A stretch of DNA of 64,000 bases, from NCBI GenBank assembly GCA_025056965.1, contig JANWVF010000006.1:20169-84168 (forward strand), given 5' to 3'. Shown here piece after piece: positions 8,299 to 16,488 of this stretch (positions are counted from its first letter, which is position 1; each line of letters starts with the position of its first letter). The DNA comes from Thermoflexales bacterium. Lineage in GTDB: Bacteria; Chloroflexota; Anaerolineae; J036; Brachytrichaceae. The notes below the pieces were generated by a model, which saw only the letters and a list, made by a program, of their open reading frames with translations, made no database searches and had not been told where the DNA came from. A program made the translations under genes and the position numbers.

Positions 8299-8502
8299 CT
8301 ATTCCGACTGCGCAAACTTCATGCTTTGCCGTCGGCTCTTTCGCAATTTCGCAGCGCGCTTGCGCTTATTGATAACGCTGGGCTTCTCGAAATAACGTCG
8401 GTTGCGCACCTCAATCAAGATACGGTTGCCTTGTACAATCTTGTTGAAGCGGCGCAGCGCGGACTCAAACGTTTCGTCCTCTTCGACTACTACTCGAGCC
8501 AC
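8299..8502 (-). CDS. rpsU: 30S ribosomal protein S21
   Basis: 67 residues, basic, starting MARVVVEEDETFESALRRF and continuing with FEKPSVINKRKRAAKLRK, a clear S21. S21 joins the small ribosomal subunit late and helps initiation on Shine-Dalgarno-led mRNAs. The start is GTG, preceded by AAGGTG as ribosome binding site. It forms its own unit with a consensus promoter (8554-8581) and a strong terminator (8246-8275), although it follows the ATPase gene on the same strand. Confidence 0.97.
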   Translation of the reverse strand: MARVVVEEDETFESALRRFNKIVQGNRILIEVRNRRYFEKPSVINKRKRAAKLRKSRRQSMKFAQSE

Positions 8503-8553
8503 TCAATCACCTTCTTTCACTCATTCGCTTATCAGCTTTGTGTGACAGTGCGA

Positions 8554-8581
8554 ATTATACTGACTTGCTGATGGCTGTCAA
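8554..8581 (-). promoter_or_regulatory. rpsU: Consensus sigma-70-type promoter of rpsU
   Basis: On the minus strand TTGACA (8581-8576) is followed after 16 bp by TATAAT (8559-8554), both perfect matches. Transcription would start near 8547, about 45 bases before the rpsU GTG. The -35 box overlaps the stop codon of the upstream ATPase gene (8578-8580). Confidence 0.85.
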
Positions 8582-9705
8582 TGCTGGTGCGCCTGGTGCG
8601 CTTCGACGCCGGCGCAATCGCGATAGGCATGGCCTAACGCGGCGAAGACCCACAGCGGTAGTCCGCCGGCAGGCGTCTCCGACCCGTTGATCGTCACACG
8701 CATCTGCGTCGGGATGTGCGGCACGCGCAGGCCGTCCATGGCGGTGTAATCCAGGTAGTAAGCAGTCTTCGAGACGTCGAGCTGCATCCGGCTCGCGCCG
8801 ATCCGGGTGAGGCGGAAGGCCAACCCGCCTTCGGTGGCGGGGACGACGCCCGGAGCGCACATGACAAAGCGTGGTGTGCGCACCCAGCCAAGCCGCGCGT
8901 CGAACTGCCAACGCAGATCGCGCCGCGCGCCGAGCGCCGTCGCCAGCCAAACCGGCATGCGACCATAGGCTGCTATCGGCTCACCAAACGGCACTGCTTC
9001 CAGAATCTTATGCAGGTCTCCTGCCCGAAAGTAGGCCGGCGCATCGTGGGGATACATCCGTTGCGCAATCTCATCGAAGCGGACGATCCGCGCGTCGGTT
9101 GGCGCCGCGGCCAAGTGTGCTTTGGCAAGTTCGGCCTCGGAGAAAGCGAAGATCGAAGCCAGATGCTCCGCCAGGGCGTCGAGCGCGTGATCACCGATGA
9201 CCCCACGGCCGCGATGAAGCCCGCTCAATGTCCCGCGCAGCTCGCCGTTTTCGGCCGGTTGTAGCTTGTTCTCGCCTTCTAGTACCGAGCGCAGGTCGGC
9301 GATGATCGGCAGCCCGCGTGAGCCGACCAGCCTGCGCCAGTGAGCCGCCTCTTGATCGTTTGGGGTGAGCAGGATCGCGCCCGTGCACTGGTCGAAGATC
9401 ACCATTTGATCCTCTTGCGGTTTGCCGCCGATATCCACTAATAAGGGCATAACCCGTGCCGCTAGGTCGCGGCAGACGATCCTCACCCATTCGGCGGTCC
9501 ATGCTCCTTTGAAGCGGATCGCATGCACCGAGCTGGGATCCATCATTTGTGCCCAATCGCCTTCGCCATCGGGCGCAGCGCGCAACAGGTAATGGGCGAT
9601 CTTGCGCGCGCGCAATGCCTGTGACAAACTGTAGGCCAGTACGGATTTGCCGGAGTGGGGTGGTCCTCCGATTAGGATTGCCGGTAACAGGTTGAGTGCG
9701 TCCAT
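8578..9705 (-). CDS. P-loop ATPase of the Csx3-associated (Csx3-AAA) type
   Basis: 375 residues. The Walker A motif GGPPHSGKS is at 13-21. A hydrophobic strand ending in Asp (MPLLVDIGG, D91) suits Walker B. The blocks AILIGGPPHSGKSV, RAAPDGEGDW, EWVRIVCRD and DQCTGAILLTP resemble, from memory, the ATPase module found fused to or annotated as CRISPR-associated Csx3, a cyclic-oligoadenylate ring nuclease family. The C-terminal 90 residues (ending GGLPLWVFAALGHAYRDC) may be a diverged Csx3-like domain. The start at 9705 (MDALNLLP) places Walker A at the usual distance. It is divergent from the CARF gene with under 100 bp between likely starts. A weak promoter-like pair (TTGTTT-17-TACGAT) lies just upstream. 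Function is inferred. Confidence 0.7.
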   Translation of the reverse strand: MDALNLLPAILIGGPPHSGKSVLAYSLSQALRARKIAHYLLRAAPDGEGDWAQMMDPSSVHAIRFKGAWTAEWVRIVCRDLAARVMPLLVDIGGKPQEDQMVIFDQCTGAILLTPNDQEAAHWRRLVGSRGLPIIADLRSVLEGENKLQPAENGELRGTLSGLHRGRGVIGDHALDALAEHLASIFAFSEAELAKAHLAAAPTDARIVRFDEIAQRMYPHDAPAYFRAGDLHKILEAVPFGEPIAAYGRMPVWLATALGARRDLRWQFDARLGWVRTPRFVMCAPGVVPATEGGLAFRLTRIGASRMQLDVSKTAYYLDYTAMDGLRVPHIPTQMRVTINGSETPAGGLPLWVFAALGHAYRDCAGVEAHQAHQH

Positions 9706-9788
9706 CGTGCCAGTGGATCGTATCCGTGGGTGAAGTCGTAAACAAACATCGAGAAGCTGATCGAAGGAGAAGATCGCGTGCGCCGTTT

Positions 9789-10727
9789 GTGGGTGAGACC
9801 CCAACGGCCCTGATCGCCACCTTGGGCGGCAAGCCGCAGGTGGTGACCTTCGCAGTAGACGAGCTGCTGGATCAGCATATTGCGCTGCACCGCGTGTGTG
9901 CCGTGCATCTCGCCCCCAGCGACCCTGCCATCCAGCGCAGCTTGAGCCTGCTGCGCCAAGCGTTCGACACGCATCCTCCCTACCAGCGCTATGCCGAGCG
10001 ATTGGGGACGCGCCTGCGTTTTGACTCGTTCACCATTCGCGAGCGCTCGAGCGATGTGCCGGATTCCATGAGCGGCGTCGCCAGCGGGCGTGCCATCGAG
10101 CGAATAGATGACTTCGCCGCGCCGACTGCCATTTGGCTCACCGTGCATCGCCTCATCGCCGCCCTCAAGCGCGAAGGCTATGCCGTCATCCTGTTGGTCA
10201 CCGGCGGGCCGCGGCTGATCGGCCTGCAGGCGCTGTCCGCTGCGTCGCTGCTGTTCGACATGCATGATCAGTGCTTGCATCTATACACGCCACCTGAGTT
10301 GCGCGAACGCGCCGGACGCGGCGACATTCTCCACCGGTCGCCGGATGATCCAGAGGTGCGGCTGGTGCAGGTGCCCCTGCTGCCGATCAACATGATCGCG
10401 CCCGGCCTGCAGCAGGCTGCCCTGGCGTCCCCTCAAGATGTGTTGGCCGACGGTAAGAATCGGTTGAGTCAACGCGATCTGCAGTGCGCGCGGCAAGTCT
10501 TGGGACGGTTGACGCCGCGTCAGCGCGAGGTGCTGCGCGAGTTCGCCCGCAGCGGCGCCGATTCGACCACCGTGGCGCACCGCCTGAACATCACCCAGGC
10601 CACGCTCGATTCGCACAAGGCGCGCATCTTTGAGGAGTGCCGCATCGCCTGGGGATTGCCGCAGAACAAACGCCTGTCGCATCGCTTCCTCTACGAGAAG
10701 TTCGGCGGGGTGCTGGAGGCGATCTGA
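9789..10727 (+). CDS. CARF-domain protein with C-terminal LuxR-type HTH
   Basis: About 312 residues if it starts at the GTG at 9789. In-frame GTG codons at 9726 and 9696 would add 21 or 31 residues; a GAAGGAGAAG purine run at 9763-9772 is somewhat far from 9789, so the start is open. The N-terminal half looks like a CARF/NE0113-type (Csm6-like ring nuclease) Rossmann domain: ALIATLGGKPQVVT (7-20) and LLVTGGPRLIG (135-145) match the nucleotide-binding loops 'PQ-VT' and 'GG-R--G'. The C-terminal part (241-290, LTPRQREVLREFARSG to ATLDSHKARIF) is a GerE/LuxR-type helix-turn-helix, not a HEPN nuclease. The likely role is a cyclic-oligonucleotide-sensing transcription regulator. No CRISPR array or cas genes are near. 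Confidence 0.68.
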   Translation: MGETPTALIATLGGKPQVVTFAVDELLDQHIALHRVCAVHLAPSDPAIQRSLSLLRQAFDTHPPYQRYAERLGTRLRFDSFTIRERSSDVPDSMSGVASGRAIERIDDFAAPTAIWLTVHRLIAALKREGYAVILLVTGGPRLIGLQALSAASLLFDMHDQCLHLYTPPELRERAGRGDILHRSPDDPEVRLVQVPLLPINMIAPGLQQAALASPQDVLADGKNRLSQRDLQCARQVLGRLTPRQREVLREFARSGADSTTVAHRLNITQATLDSHKARIFEECRIAWGLPQNKRLSHRFLYEKFGGVLEAI

Positions 10728-11228
10728 CATGGTCAAGAGGACTATGCCATGTGCCAGCCAGTTTGGCGTCAAGGATCACTGTGAAGTCTTTCATAGCTAA
10801 CCAGGATGCCCCTGGCGATGATCCGAAGTAGCTTGGGTAGCGAGCGCACGGGAAGACCGGCAAAGATTGACGTGCCTGAAATTGCTCAGTGGAGTGTTGT
10901 CTGCGACGAATAGTGCGTGTTGGCCTAACTTGCCCTCAGCCCGAATGCACGGATGCGCTGCGAGCTACAGATGAACCGCGCTACGTATGCACTGGGCTGA
11001 GGGATCGTTATCTACATCATCGAACAGCCGGAACGCACTTGCATCCCATGCCCAGGTTGGATTGACGACCTATTTCGAGAGCTCGTCGAAAGAGGTATGC
11101 ATCTTTTCTTGATACATGTGTCGGAGTAACTCCCTCCGACGCTTCTGCCCTAGTATCTGCCCTGGCCTGAACCGCGCCAACGTCGGTGAGTTGTCGCGTG
11201 AATGCGAAACGCGCTGTTGGAAGTCGGT
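10728..11228. other. 500-bp gap with two inverted repeats and no convincing gene
   Basis: I see no supported coding sequence here. Two structures stand out. A perfect 10-bp inverted repeat (CCCTCAGCCC at 10933-10942 and GGGCTGAGGG at 10994-11003) encloses 51 bases. A 7-bp hairpin with a 7-base loop (GTCGGAG 11120-11126, CTCCGAC 11134-11140) lies downstream of the Gfo/Idh gene and could end its transcript, although no T-run follows. A small open frame on the minus strand at 10591-10863 overlaps the CARF gene and has no recognisable similarity. Confidence 0.5.
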
Positions 11229-12317
11229 CTAAGGCCAATCCGGCGGCAGTGGCGCCGGGCGCTCGCAGGTGCTCTCCAGCGTCACGTGTCGGCCTTCCCG
11301 CGCGCTGTCGTGAAAGGCGTGCATCAGGTCGAGCACGTGATAGGTCAGTTCGGCGCCGGCGCGATGCGGCCGGCCTTCTTGAATCGCGGCTGCCATGTCG
11401 GCCACGCCCAGCCCACGGCTGTTCTCCACCCATTTGTGCTGAATGGGTATCTCGTGCCACTCCTTATCGTTCCTGCGCTTCAGCCGCACCGGCCCACCGA
11501 ACGTGTTCGGGTCGGGGCAGTACAGCGTGCCTTCCGTGCCGTAGATGGTCAGGCCTACCTCATAGCCCTCGGCGACGTCGAACGTCGTGGTGATTTGGGC
11601 GATCGTCCCGTCGCTGAACTCGATCAGCCCGCCGACCAGCGTCGGCACCTCGACGACGATCTTCTTGCCGTAGAACGGCTGGCTAGTGATGAGGCGCTCG
11701 GGGTGCGTGATGCGCGTCATGCCCGAGACGCGGCGGGCCGGGCCGAGCAGCGTCACCAGTGCCGTCAGGTAGTATGGACCCATGTCGAACATCGGGCCGC
11801 CGCCGGGCTTGAAGAAGAACTCCGGGTTGGGATGCCAGCTTTCCATGCCGCAGGAGAGCATGCGGGCGAAGGCAACGACCGGCCGGCCGATGGCGCCTTC
11901 GTCTATCAGCTTGCGGCAGGTTTGTAAGCCGCCGCCAAGGAAGGTATCCGGCGCGCCGCCCACCCGCAGCCCTTTGGACTCGGCCAGGGCGATCATCCGT
12001 CGGGCATCCTCGCGGGTGGTGGCCAAGGGCTTCTCGTTATAGATGTGCTTGCCGGCTTCGAGCGCCCGGAGCGCGACCGGCGCGTGGGCTGCCGGCACCG
12101 TCAAGTTGACGACGATGGCGATCTCCGGGTCGGCCAGCAGCTCGTCCACGGTGACCGCTTGTTTGCCGAATTTCTCCGCCTGCGCTCGCGCGCGATCCAT
12201 GTCAATATCGGCTATCTTGGTGATGTGGATGTTCTTGAACTTGCGGTCGGCTTCCAGATACGTCGAGCTGATGTTGCCGGCGCCGACGATGCCGATGACG
12301 GTAGATGATATAGCCAT
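11229..12317 (-). CDS. Gfo/Idh/MocA-family oxidoreductase
   Basis: 362 residues. N-terminal Rossmann fold begins TVIGIVGAGNISSTYLEA, with the EKP motif in HIYNEKPLATT (Lys near the nicotinamide) and a C-terminal alpha/beta domain with GGGPMFDMGPYYL, where Asp/His-type residues bind the sugar. Members oxidise or reduce sugars and inositols with NAD(P). Start taken at 12317; MIPIM at 12329 is an alternative and no good ribosome binding site decides. The gene is divergent from glpD with 69 bp between. Confidence 0.87.
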   Translation of the reverse strand: MAISSTVIGIVGAGNISSTYLEADRKFKNIHITKIADIDMDRARAQAEKFGKQAVTVDELLADPEIAIVVNLTVPAAHAPVALRALEAGKHIYNEKPLATTREDARRMIALAESKGLRVGGAPDTFLGGGLQTCRKLIDEGAIGRPVVAFARMLSCGMESWHPNPEFFFKPGGGPMFDMGPYYLTALVTLLGPARRVSGMTRITHPERLITSQPFYGKKIVVEVPTLVGGLIEFSDGTIAQITTTFDVAEGYEVGLTIYGTEGTLYCPDPNTFGGPVRLKRRNDKEWHEIPIQHKWVENSRGLGVADMAAAIQEGRPHRAGAELTYHVLDLMHAFHDSAREGRHVTLESTCERPAPLPPDWP

Positions 12318-12386
12318 GATGGGAATCATAGCGGCATTCTGCGGCGCGCCTCTGTTCCGAGCACGGCAGGTGATAGAGTAGGGCAC

Positions 12387-14069
12387 ATGTCGCACGGCAG
12401 GCTATCGCACGACGAGCGGCGCGCGGCGCTGCGCTGCATGGCCGCGGAGGGCGTAGACGTACTGGTGGTCGGCGGCGGCATCACCGGCGCGGGCGTGGCG
12501 CTGGAGGCTGCTGCGCGGGGGTACCGCACTGGCCTGGTGGAGAAGGCCGATTTCGCCAGCGGCACCAGCAGCAAGAGCACCAAGCTGGTGCACGGCGGCA
12601 TCCGCTATCTGCCGCAGTTCGACTTCGCGCTGGTGCGCGAAGCGCTGATCGAGCGCGGCCGGCTGCTGCGCAATGCGCCGCACCTGGTGAGGCCGCTCGG
12701 CTTCGTGCTGCCGCTCTACGCGGAGAACAAACGTCCACTCGGCACCCCTCTCGTCCCACCCGGCGGCATCGGCATGAGCCTGCTGCTGCGCTCTGGCCTG
12801 TTGCTCTACGACGTGTTGTCAGGCCGCCTGGCCATTCGCGGCCATGAGCATATCGGGGCGCGGAAGGCCCTCGAGCTCGCGCCGGCCTTGAAAGCCGAAG
12901 GCCTGAAAGACGGCTTTATCTACTACGACGGCCAAACCGACGACACTCGTTTGACGCTCACCATCCTGCGCACTGCTGCCAAACGCGGCGCCCTGCTCGC
13001 CAACTATGCCCAGGTGCTGGGGTTCGATCTCGGCCCGCAGGCCGCGAACCGCGCCCGGATTCGCGCTGCCTACGTGCGCGATGTGCTTTCCGGCGAGGCA
13101 TTCACCATTCCGGTCGGCACGGTCATCAATGCGGCCGGCGCATTCGCCGATCGCATCGAGGCCATGGCCGGCCGATCGCAGATCACGATCAAGCCGGCGA
13201 AGGGCGTGCATCTCACGCTGCCGCGCGACGCGCTCCCAACGACCGAATGCGCCGTGGTCTTGCCGGAGACACCCGATGGCCGGCTGCTTTTCATCGTGCC
13301 GTGGAACACGCGCGTCACGCTTGGCACGACCGACACGCAGGGCGGCGACCCGGATCGGCCGGTCGCGACCGACGAAGACATTGACTACCTGATCAGCACG
13401 GCGAATCACTATCTGCGCACTCGGCTCACCCGCAGCCAGGTGATCAGCGCATGGGCCGGCTATCGTCCGCTCATCAGCCCAGCCCAGGCCGACGGCGCGG
13501 CAACCTCTAAGCTCTCGCGCACGCACGTCGTCATGGACGGACCGGGTGGCATGATCACAATCACCGGCGGCAAGCTCACGACCTACCGTCGCATGGCCCA
13601 AGACGCGCTCGACCACCTGGCCAAGCGCGAAGGCAAGCCAATCATCCATCCTACGGAAGCGATGCCGCTCGATGGCGCGGAGGGCTATCCGGCCTGCCAG
13701 GCCGCGTTGTCAGAGGCCGGGGCGCGTTTTGGCTGGGATGCCGAAGTCGTCGCCCGACTCGGTCACTACGGCAGCGAAGCCCTTTACATCCTCGCACTGT
13801 GCGCCGATGATCCTGCGCTCGCCGAGCGCATCGTGCCCGATCTGCCTTACATCATGGCCGAGGTCGTTTACGCCTGTCGCCGCGAGATGGCGATGACGCT
13901 CGATGATGTGCTGATGCGCCGTTTGCACGTGAACTTTGAAGACCGATCGCGCGGCGTAGCGCCAGCGCCGGCCGTAGCACAGGTCATGGCGCGCGAGCTG
14001 GGCTGGTCATCTGCCGAGGTTGAAGCGCAGGTAGCACAGTACCGCGCGCGTGTGGCCGCTGGTTTGTAG
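12387..14069 (+). CDS. glpD: Aerobic glycerol-3-phosphate dehydrogenase
   Basis: 560 residues, full length for the FAD-dependent family that oxidises glycerol-3-phosphate to dihydroxyacetone phosphate and passes electrons to quinone at the membrane. The FAD motif is VLVVGGGITGAGVALEAA (about 29-46), with TSSKSTKLVHGGIRYL as the family signature. A second signature is RVTLGTTDTQGGDPD in the middle and a DAO-C helical domain closes the protein. No glycerol kinase or facilitator gene is in the window. Confidence 0.93.
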   Translation: MSHGRLSHDERRAALRCMAAEGVDVLVVGGGITGAGVALEAAARGYRTGLVEKADFASGTSSKSTKLVHGGIRYLPQFDFALVREALIERGRLLRNAPHLVRPLGFVLPLYAENKRPLGTPLVPPGGIGMSLLLRSGLLLYDVLSGRLAIRGHEHIGARKALELAPALKAEGLKDGFIYYDGQTDDTRLTLTILRTAAKRGALLANYAQVLGFDLGPQAANRARIRAAYVRDVLSGEAFTIPVGTVINAAGAFADRIEAMAGRSQITIKPAKGVHLTLPRDALPTTECAVVLPETPDGRLLFIVPWNTRVTLGTTDTQGGDPDRPVATDEDIDYLISTANHYLRTRLTRSQVISAWAGYRPLISPAQADGAATSKLSRTHVVMDGPGGMITITGGKLTTYRRMAQDALDHLAKREGKPIIHPTEAMPLDGAEGYPACQAALSEAGARFGWDAEVVARLGHYGSEALYILALCADDPALAERIVPDLPYIMAEVVYACRREMAMTLDDVLMRRLHVNFEDRSRGVAPAPAVAQVMARELGWSSAEVEAQVAQYRARVAAGL

Positions 14070-14132
14070 GGTGATTGCGCTCGCCCGACGATGCCACCGC
14101 ATCTGTCACTTCGGTTGATGCGTCAGGGTAGA

Positions 14133-14864
14133 ATGGCGTCGAGGGCGAAAGCGATGGCGATGACCGCTGCTGAGTTTCGCGAGTTAGTGAACGCGCTATA
14201 CGAGCATCCAGAGTGGCGAGCGGAGCTGCGTCGGCTGGTGTTGACGGATGAAATTTTGAGTTTGCCCGAGATCGTGCGCCAATTGGCCGAGGCGCAGCGT
14301 CGCACCGAGCAGCGGGTGGAAGAGTTGGCCGAGGCGCAGCGTCGCACCGAACAGCAAGTGGAGGAGCTGGCTCGACGCATGGACATGTTAACGCAGCGCG
14401 TGGACAATCTCGGAAGAGCATTTGGAGCCTTCCAGCGCGTCTTCGGCTCGACCGTCGAGGAAGAAGCTGCCAGCGTCGTGGAGGTGGTGCTGCGGCGCAA
14501 GGGTTATCGCGTGCTGCAACCGGCCTATGCGCTGCCGATTGATAGTGAGGGGGAGATTGATGTCGTCCTGCCCTTGGAAGACTCGTCTGGCCGGCGGCTG
14601 TGGGCAGTGGTCGAAGCAAAGGCGCGGCTGAGTCGGCGAGACGTCCAGGCTTGGGCGCAGCGCATGCGCTCAGCAGAGTGGCGACGACAGTTGGCAGAGC
14701 GCGGCTGTGCCGGGCCATATTTGGCATACCTGTATAGCATTCGGATGGATCTCGGAGCACAGGAAGCAGCGGAAGCCGAGGGAATCGGCCTGCTGAAAAG
14801 CGATGGCGAAGTGCTGGCGCCGCGCGGGCTGATCGAGCCAGCCATGCCATCATCCTTGCACTGA
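14133..14864 (+). CDS. Coiled-coil protein with PD-(D/E)XK nuclease-like domain
   Basis: About 243 residues; the ATG at 14133 has GGGT upstream, while ATGs at 14154 and 14160 are alternatives. Residues about 45-95 form a coiled coil with a duplicated 14-residue block (LAEAQRRTEQRVEE then LAEAQRRTEQQVEE); the DNA repeats too (42-bp unit from about 14284). The C-terminal half has the restriction-endonuclease-like core EGEIDVVLPLE followed by WAVVEAKARLS, i.e. D and ExK active-site residues. This architecture is common as DUF3782-type proteins in cyanobacteria and Chloroflexota, function unknown. It faces the epimerase-fusion gene, 24 bp apart. Confidence 0.72.
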   Translation: MASRAKAMAMTAAEFRELVNALYEHPEWRAELRRLVLTDEILSLPEIVRQLAEAQRRTEQRVEELAEAQRRTEQQVEELARRMDMLTQRVDNLGRAFGAFQRVFGSTVEEEAASVVEVVLRRKGYRVLQPAYALPIDSEGEIDVVLPLEDSSGRRLWAVVEAKARLSRRDVQAWAQRMRSAEWRRQLAERGCAGPYLAYLYSIRMDLGAQEAAEAEGIGLLKSDGEVLAPRGLIEPAMPSSLH

Positions 14865-14888
14865 CGCTGCGCTCAACACGATCCTTCC

Positions 14889-16451
14889 TTAAGCGCTCTG
14901 TCGCCGCGCTCGGTAGTGCGCCTCCAACCTGTCGCGCGGTTGCCAACCCAGCAATCGCTTCGCCTTATCGTTGCGGAACACCCCGTGGGGTAGGTCAGCG
15001 CCGATGTGAAAGTACTCGAACGGCGCGGGTAGCTCGGCCACCTCGAGCGCACAGCGGATCGCCCGTGCAGCGTCGCTCCACGAGATCGTCAATGGATGGA
15101 TGCGCGGGCCATAGAGCGTTGTGGGTTCGACGAACTGGCAGAACGTGAGTGCTGGGACGACCATCCCGTAGTGCTCTGCGAAGATGCGACAGATTTCCTG
15201 CCCGAAGTACTTGCTCATCATATAGACCCATTCTTTGCCGGGGCGCGGTGGGACGTCATCCACGATGTCATGATCCCAGTCATAGCCGGTGCGGTCATGC
15301 GCGCCGAGCATGAACGGGCCGGTGTGGACGACGCGCTGGATGCCGTGTGCGACCGCGGCGCGCATCACGTTGTATGCGCCCAGGGTGTTCACTAGAAAGG
15401 CATCTGCCGGATCGCTACGCAGCACGGTGCAGTTGATGATCGCGTCCACACCCTCGCACGCCGACATCACCTGCGCCGGATCACGCACGTCCATCACGCG
15501 CCACTCATGCGGCGGGTGAGGGATCTCCGGCATCGGCGCGCCGGGCGACTGTGGCTTACCGGTGGCCAGGATTTCTTCCACCGGTTTGATGTCGGCCAAG
15601 CGCAGCGTATAGTGTGGAGCAAGTTCCCGTGTTGTGGCTGCGGCTAGCGGTCCTCCTGCACCGAGCAGCGCCACCTTGTGGATAGACGGTCGTCTTGGGA
15701 TCGGCGATGGGCGCGCGATAGTTGGAGTGCTGCGCACCTCCGTGTGGCCGGCGAAGTCGCGCTGGGGTGCGAAAGCGAATTCCTCCGGCGTCCGGGTGAA
15801 TTCAAAGCGCGCTCGTGAATCGGCCGAGGGCACGTGGACGATGAACCAGCCGTTTGTAGCGTGTTGCAGGGCCGCCCGGATCGCAGCGACGGCATCATCT
15901 ACGTGCACCCATAGCGGATCAAACGGCCGGTTGTGCGCGACGGCATCGTCCACCACCTGACCGAGGCGCAGGCAGACGCCCGAGACCTGCGTGGAACGCG
16001 CCATCTCTCGCACGCCCAATTCCGCCAGCCAGGCGCATAAATCATCGAGGTGCGGGGTAGGGCGGGGGCGCCATCCTTCATCCACGCGGAACTCTGCCGG
16101 TGTGTCGGCGAAAAGCGCTAGTGTGCTGCCCAGCACGACGCGCCGAGCGCCGGCCTTGGCCGCTGCGTCCATCAGTTGGAATGTGCCGCGGGTCGCATGG
16201 TCAAGCGTTGCTTCATCGCTCGCCAGGCGCGTGTAGAGCGGAGCCAGGTGAATCACATCGGCGACGCCCTCGCAGATCGCCCGGACGAAGTTCAGGTCGC
16301 GTAGGTCACCTGTTCGTGCCTCGACGTTCTCGGGCAGCACGGAGCTGATTTGTACGTCTACGGCGCGGATGTGCCGCGCACCGCGCAGCGCTTCGATGGT
16401 ATGACGCGCCAAGAGGCTGTTGGCGCCGGTGATTAAGAGCAAGTCGTTCAT
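14889..16451 (-). CDS. Tandem NAD-dependent epimerase/dehydratase fusion
   Basis: 520 residues, twice the usual extended SDR core. Domain 1 (1 to about 240) starts LLITGANSLLARHTIEAL, where the GxxGxxG motif has degenerated, and no YxxxK is seen. Domain 2 (about 260-520) starts KVALLGAGGPLAAATTREL, has the order D-V-R-D, VVHTGPFMLG and YMMSKYFGQEI, i.e. an apparent YxxxK. I infer that only the C-terminal half keeps the SDR catalytic pair, while the N-terminal half may bind a cofactor or serve structurally. It is not a sequencing fusion as one continuous frame spans both. Substrate unknown, presumably a nucleotide sugar or sugar. Confidence 0.78.
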   Translation of the reverse strand: MNDLLLITGANSLLARHTIEALRGARHIRAVDVQISSVLPENVEARTGDLRDLNFVRAICEGVADVIHLAPLYTRLASDEATLDHATRGTFQLMDAAAKAGARRVVLGSTLALFADTPAEFRVDEGWRPRPTPHLDDLCAWLAELGVREMARSTQVSGVCLRLGQVVDDAVAHNRPFDPLWVHVDDAVAAIRAALQHATNGWFIVHVPSADSRARFEFTRTPEEFAFAPQRDFAGHTEVRSTPTIARPSPIPRRPSIHKVALLGAGGPLAAATTRELAPHYTLRLADIKPVEEILATGKPQSPGAPMPEIPHPPHEWRVMDVRDPAQVMSACEGVDAIINCTVLRSDPADAFLVNTLGAYNVMRAAVAHGIQRVVHTGPFMLGAHDRTGYDWDHDIVDDVPPRPGKEWVYMMSKYFGQEICRIFAEHYGMVVPALTFCQFVEPTTLYGPRIHPLTISWSDAARAIRCALEVAELPAPFEYFHIGADLPHGVFRNDKAKRLLGWQPRDRLEAHYRARRQSA

Positions 16452-16488
16452 CTGTTGAATGGGTTCAAAGAGTCCAAATCGCCAAGTG

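Noticed and set aside
10591..10863. Small minus-strand open frame between the CARF gene and the gap
   Set aside because: It overlaps the HTH coding region, lacks a ribosome binding site and resembles no family I know.
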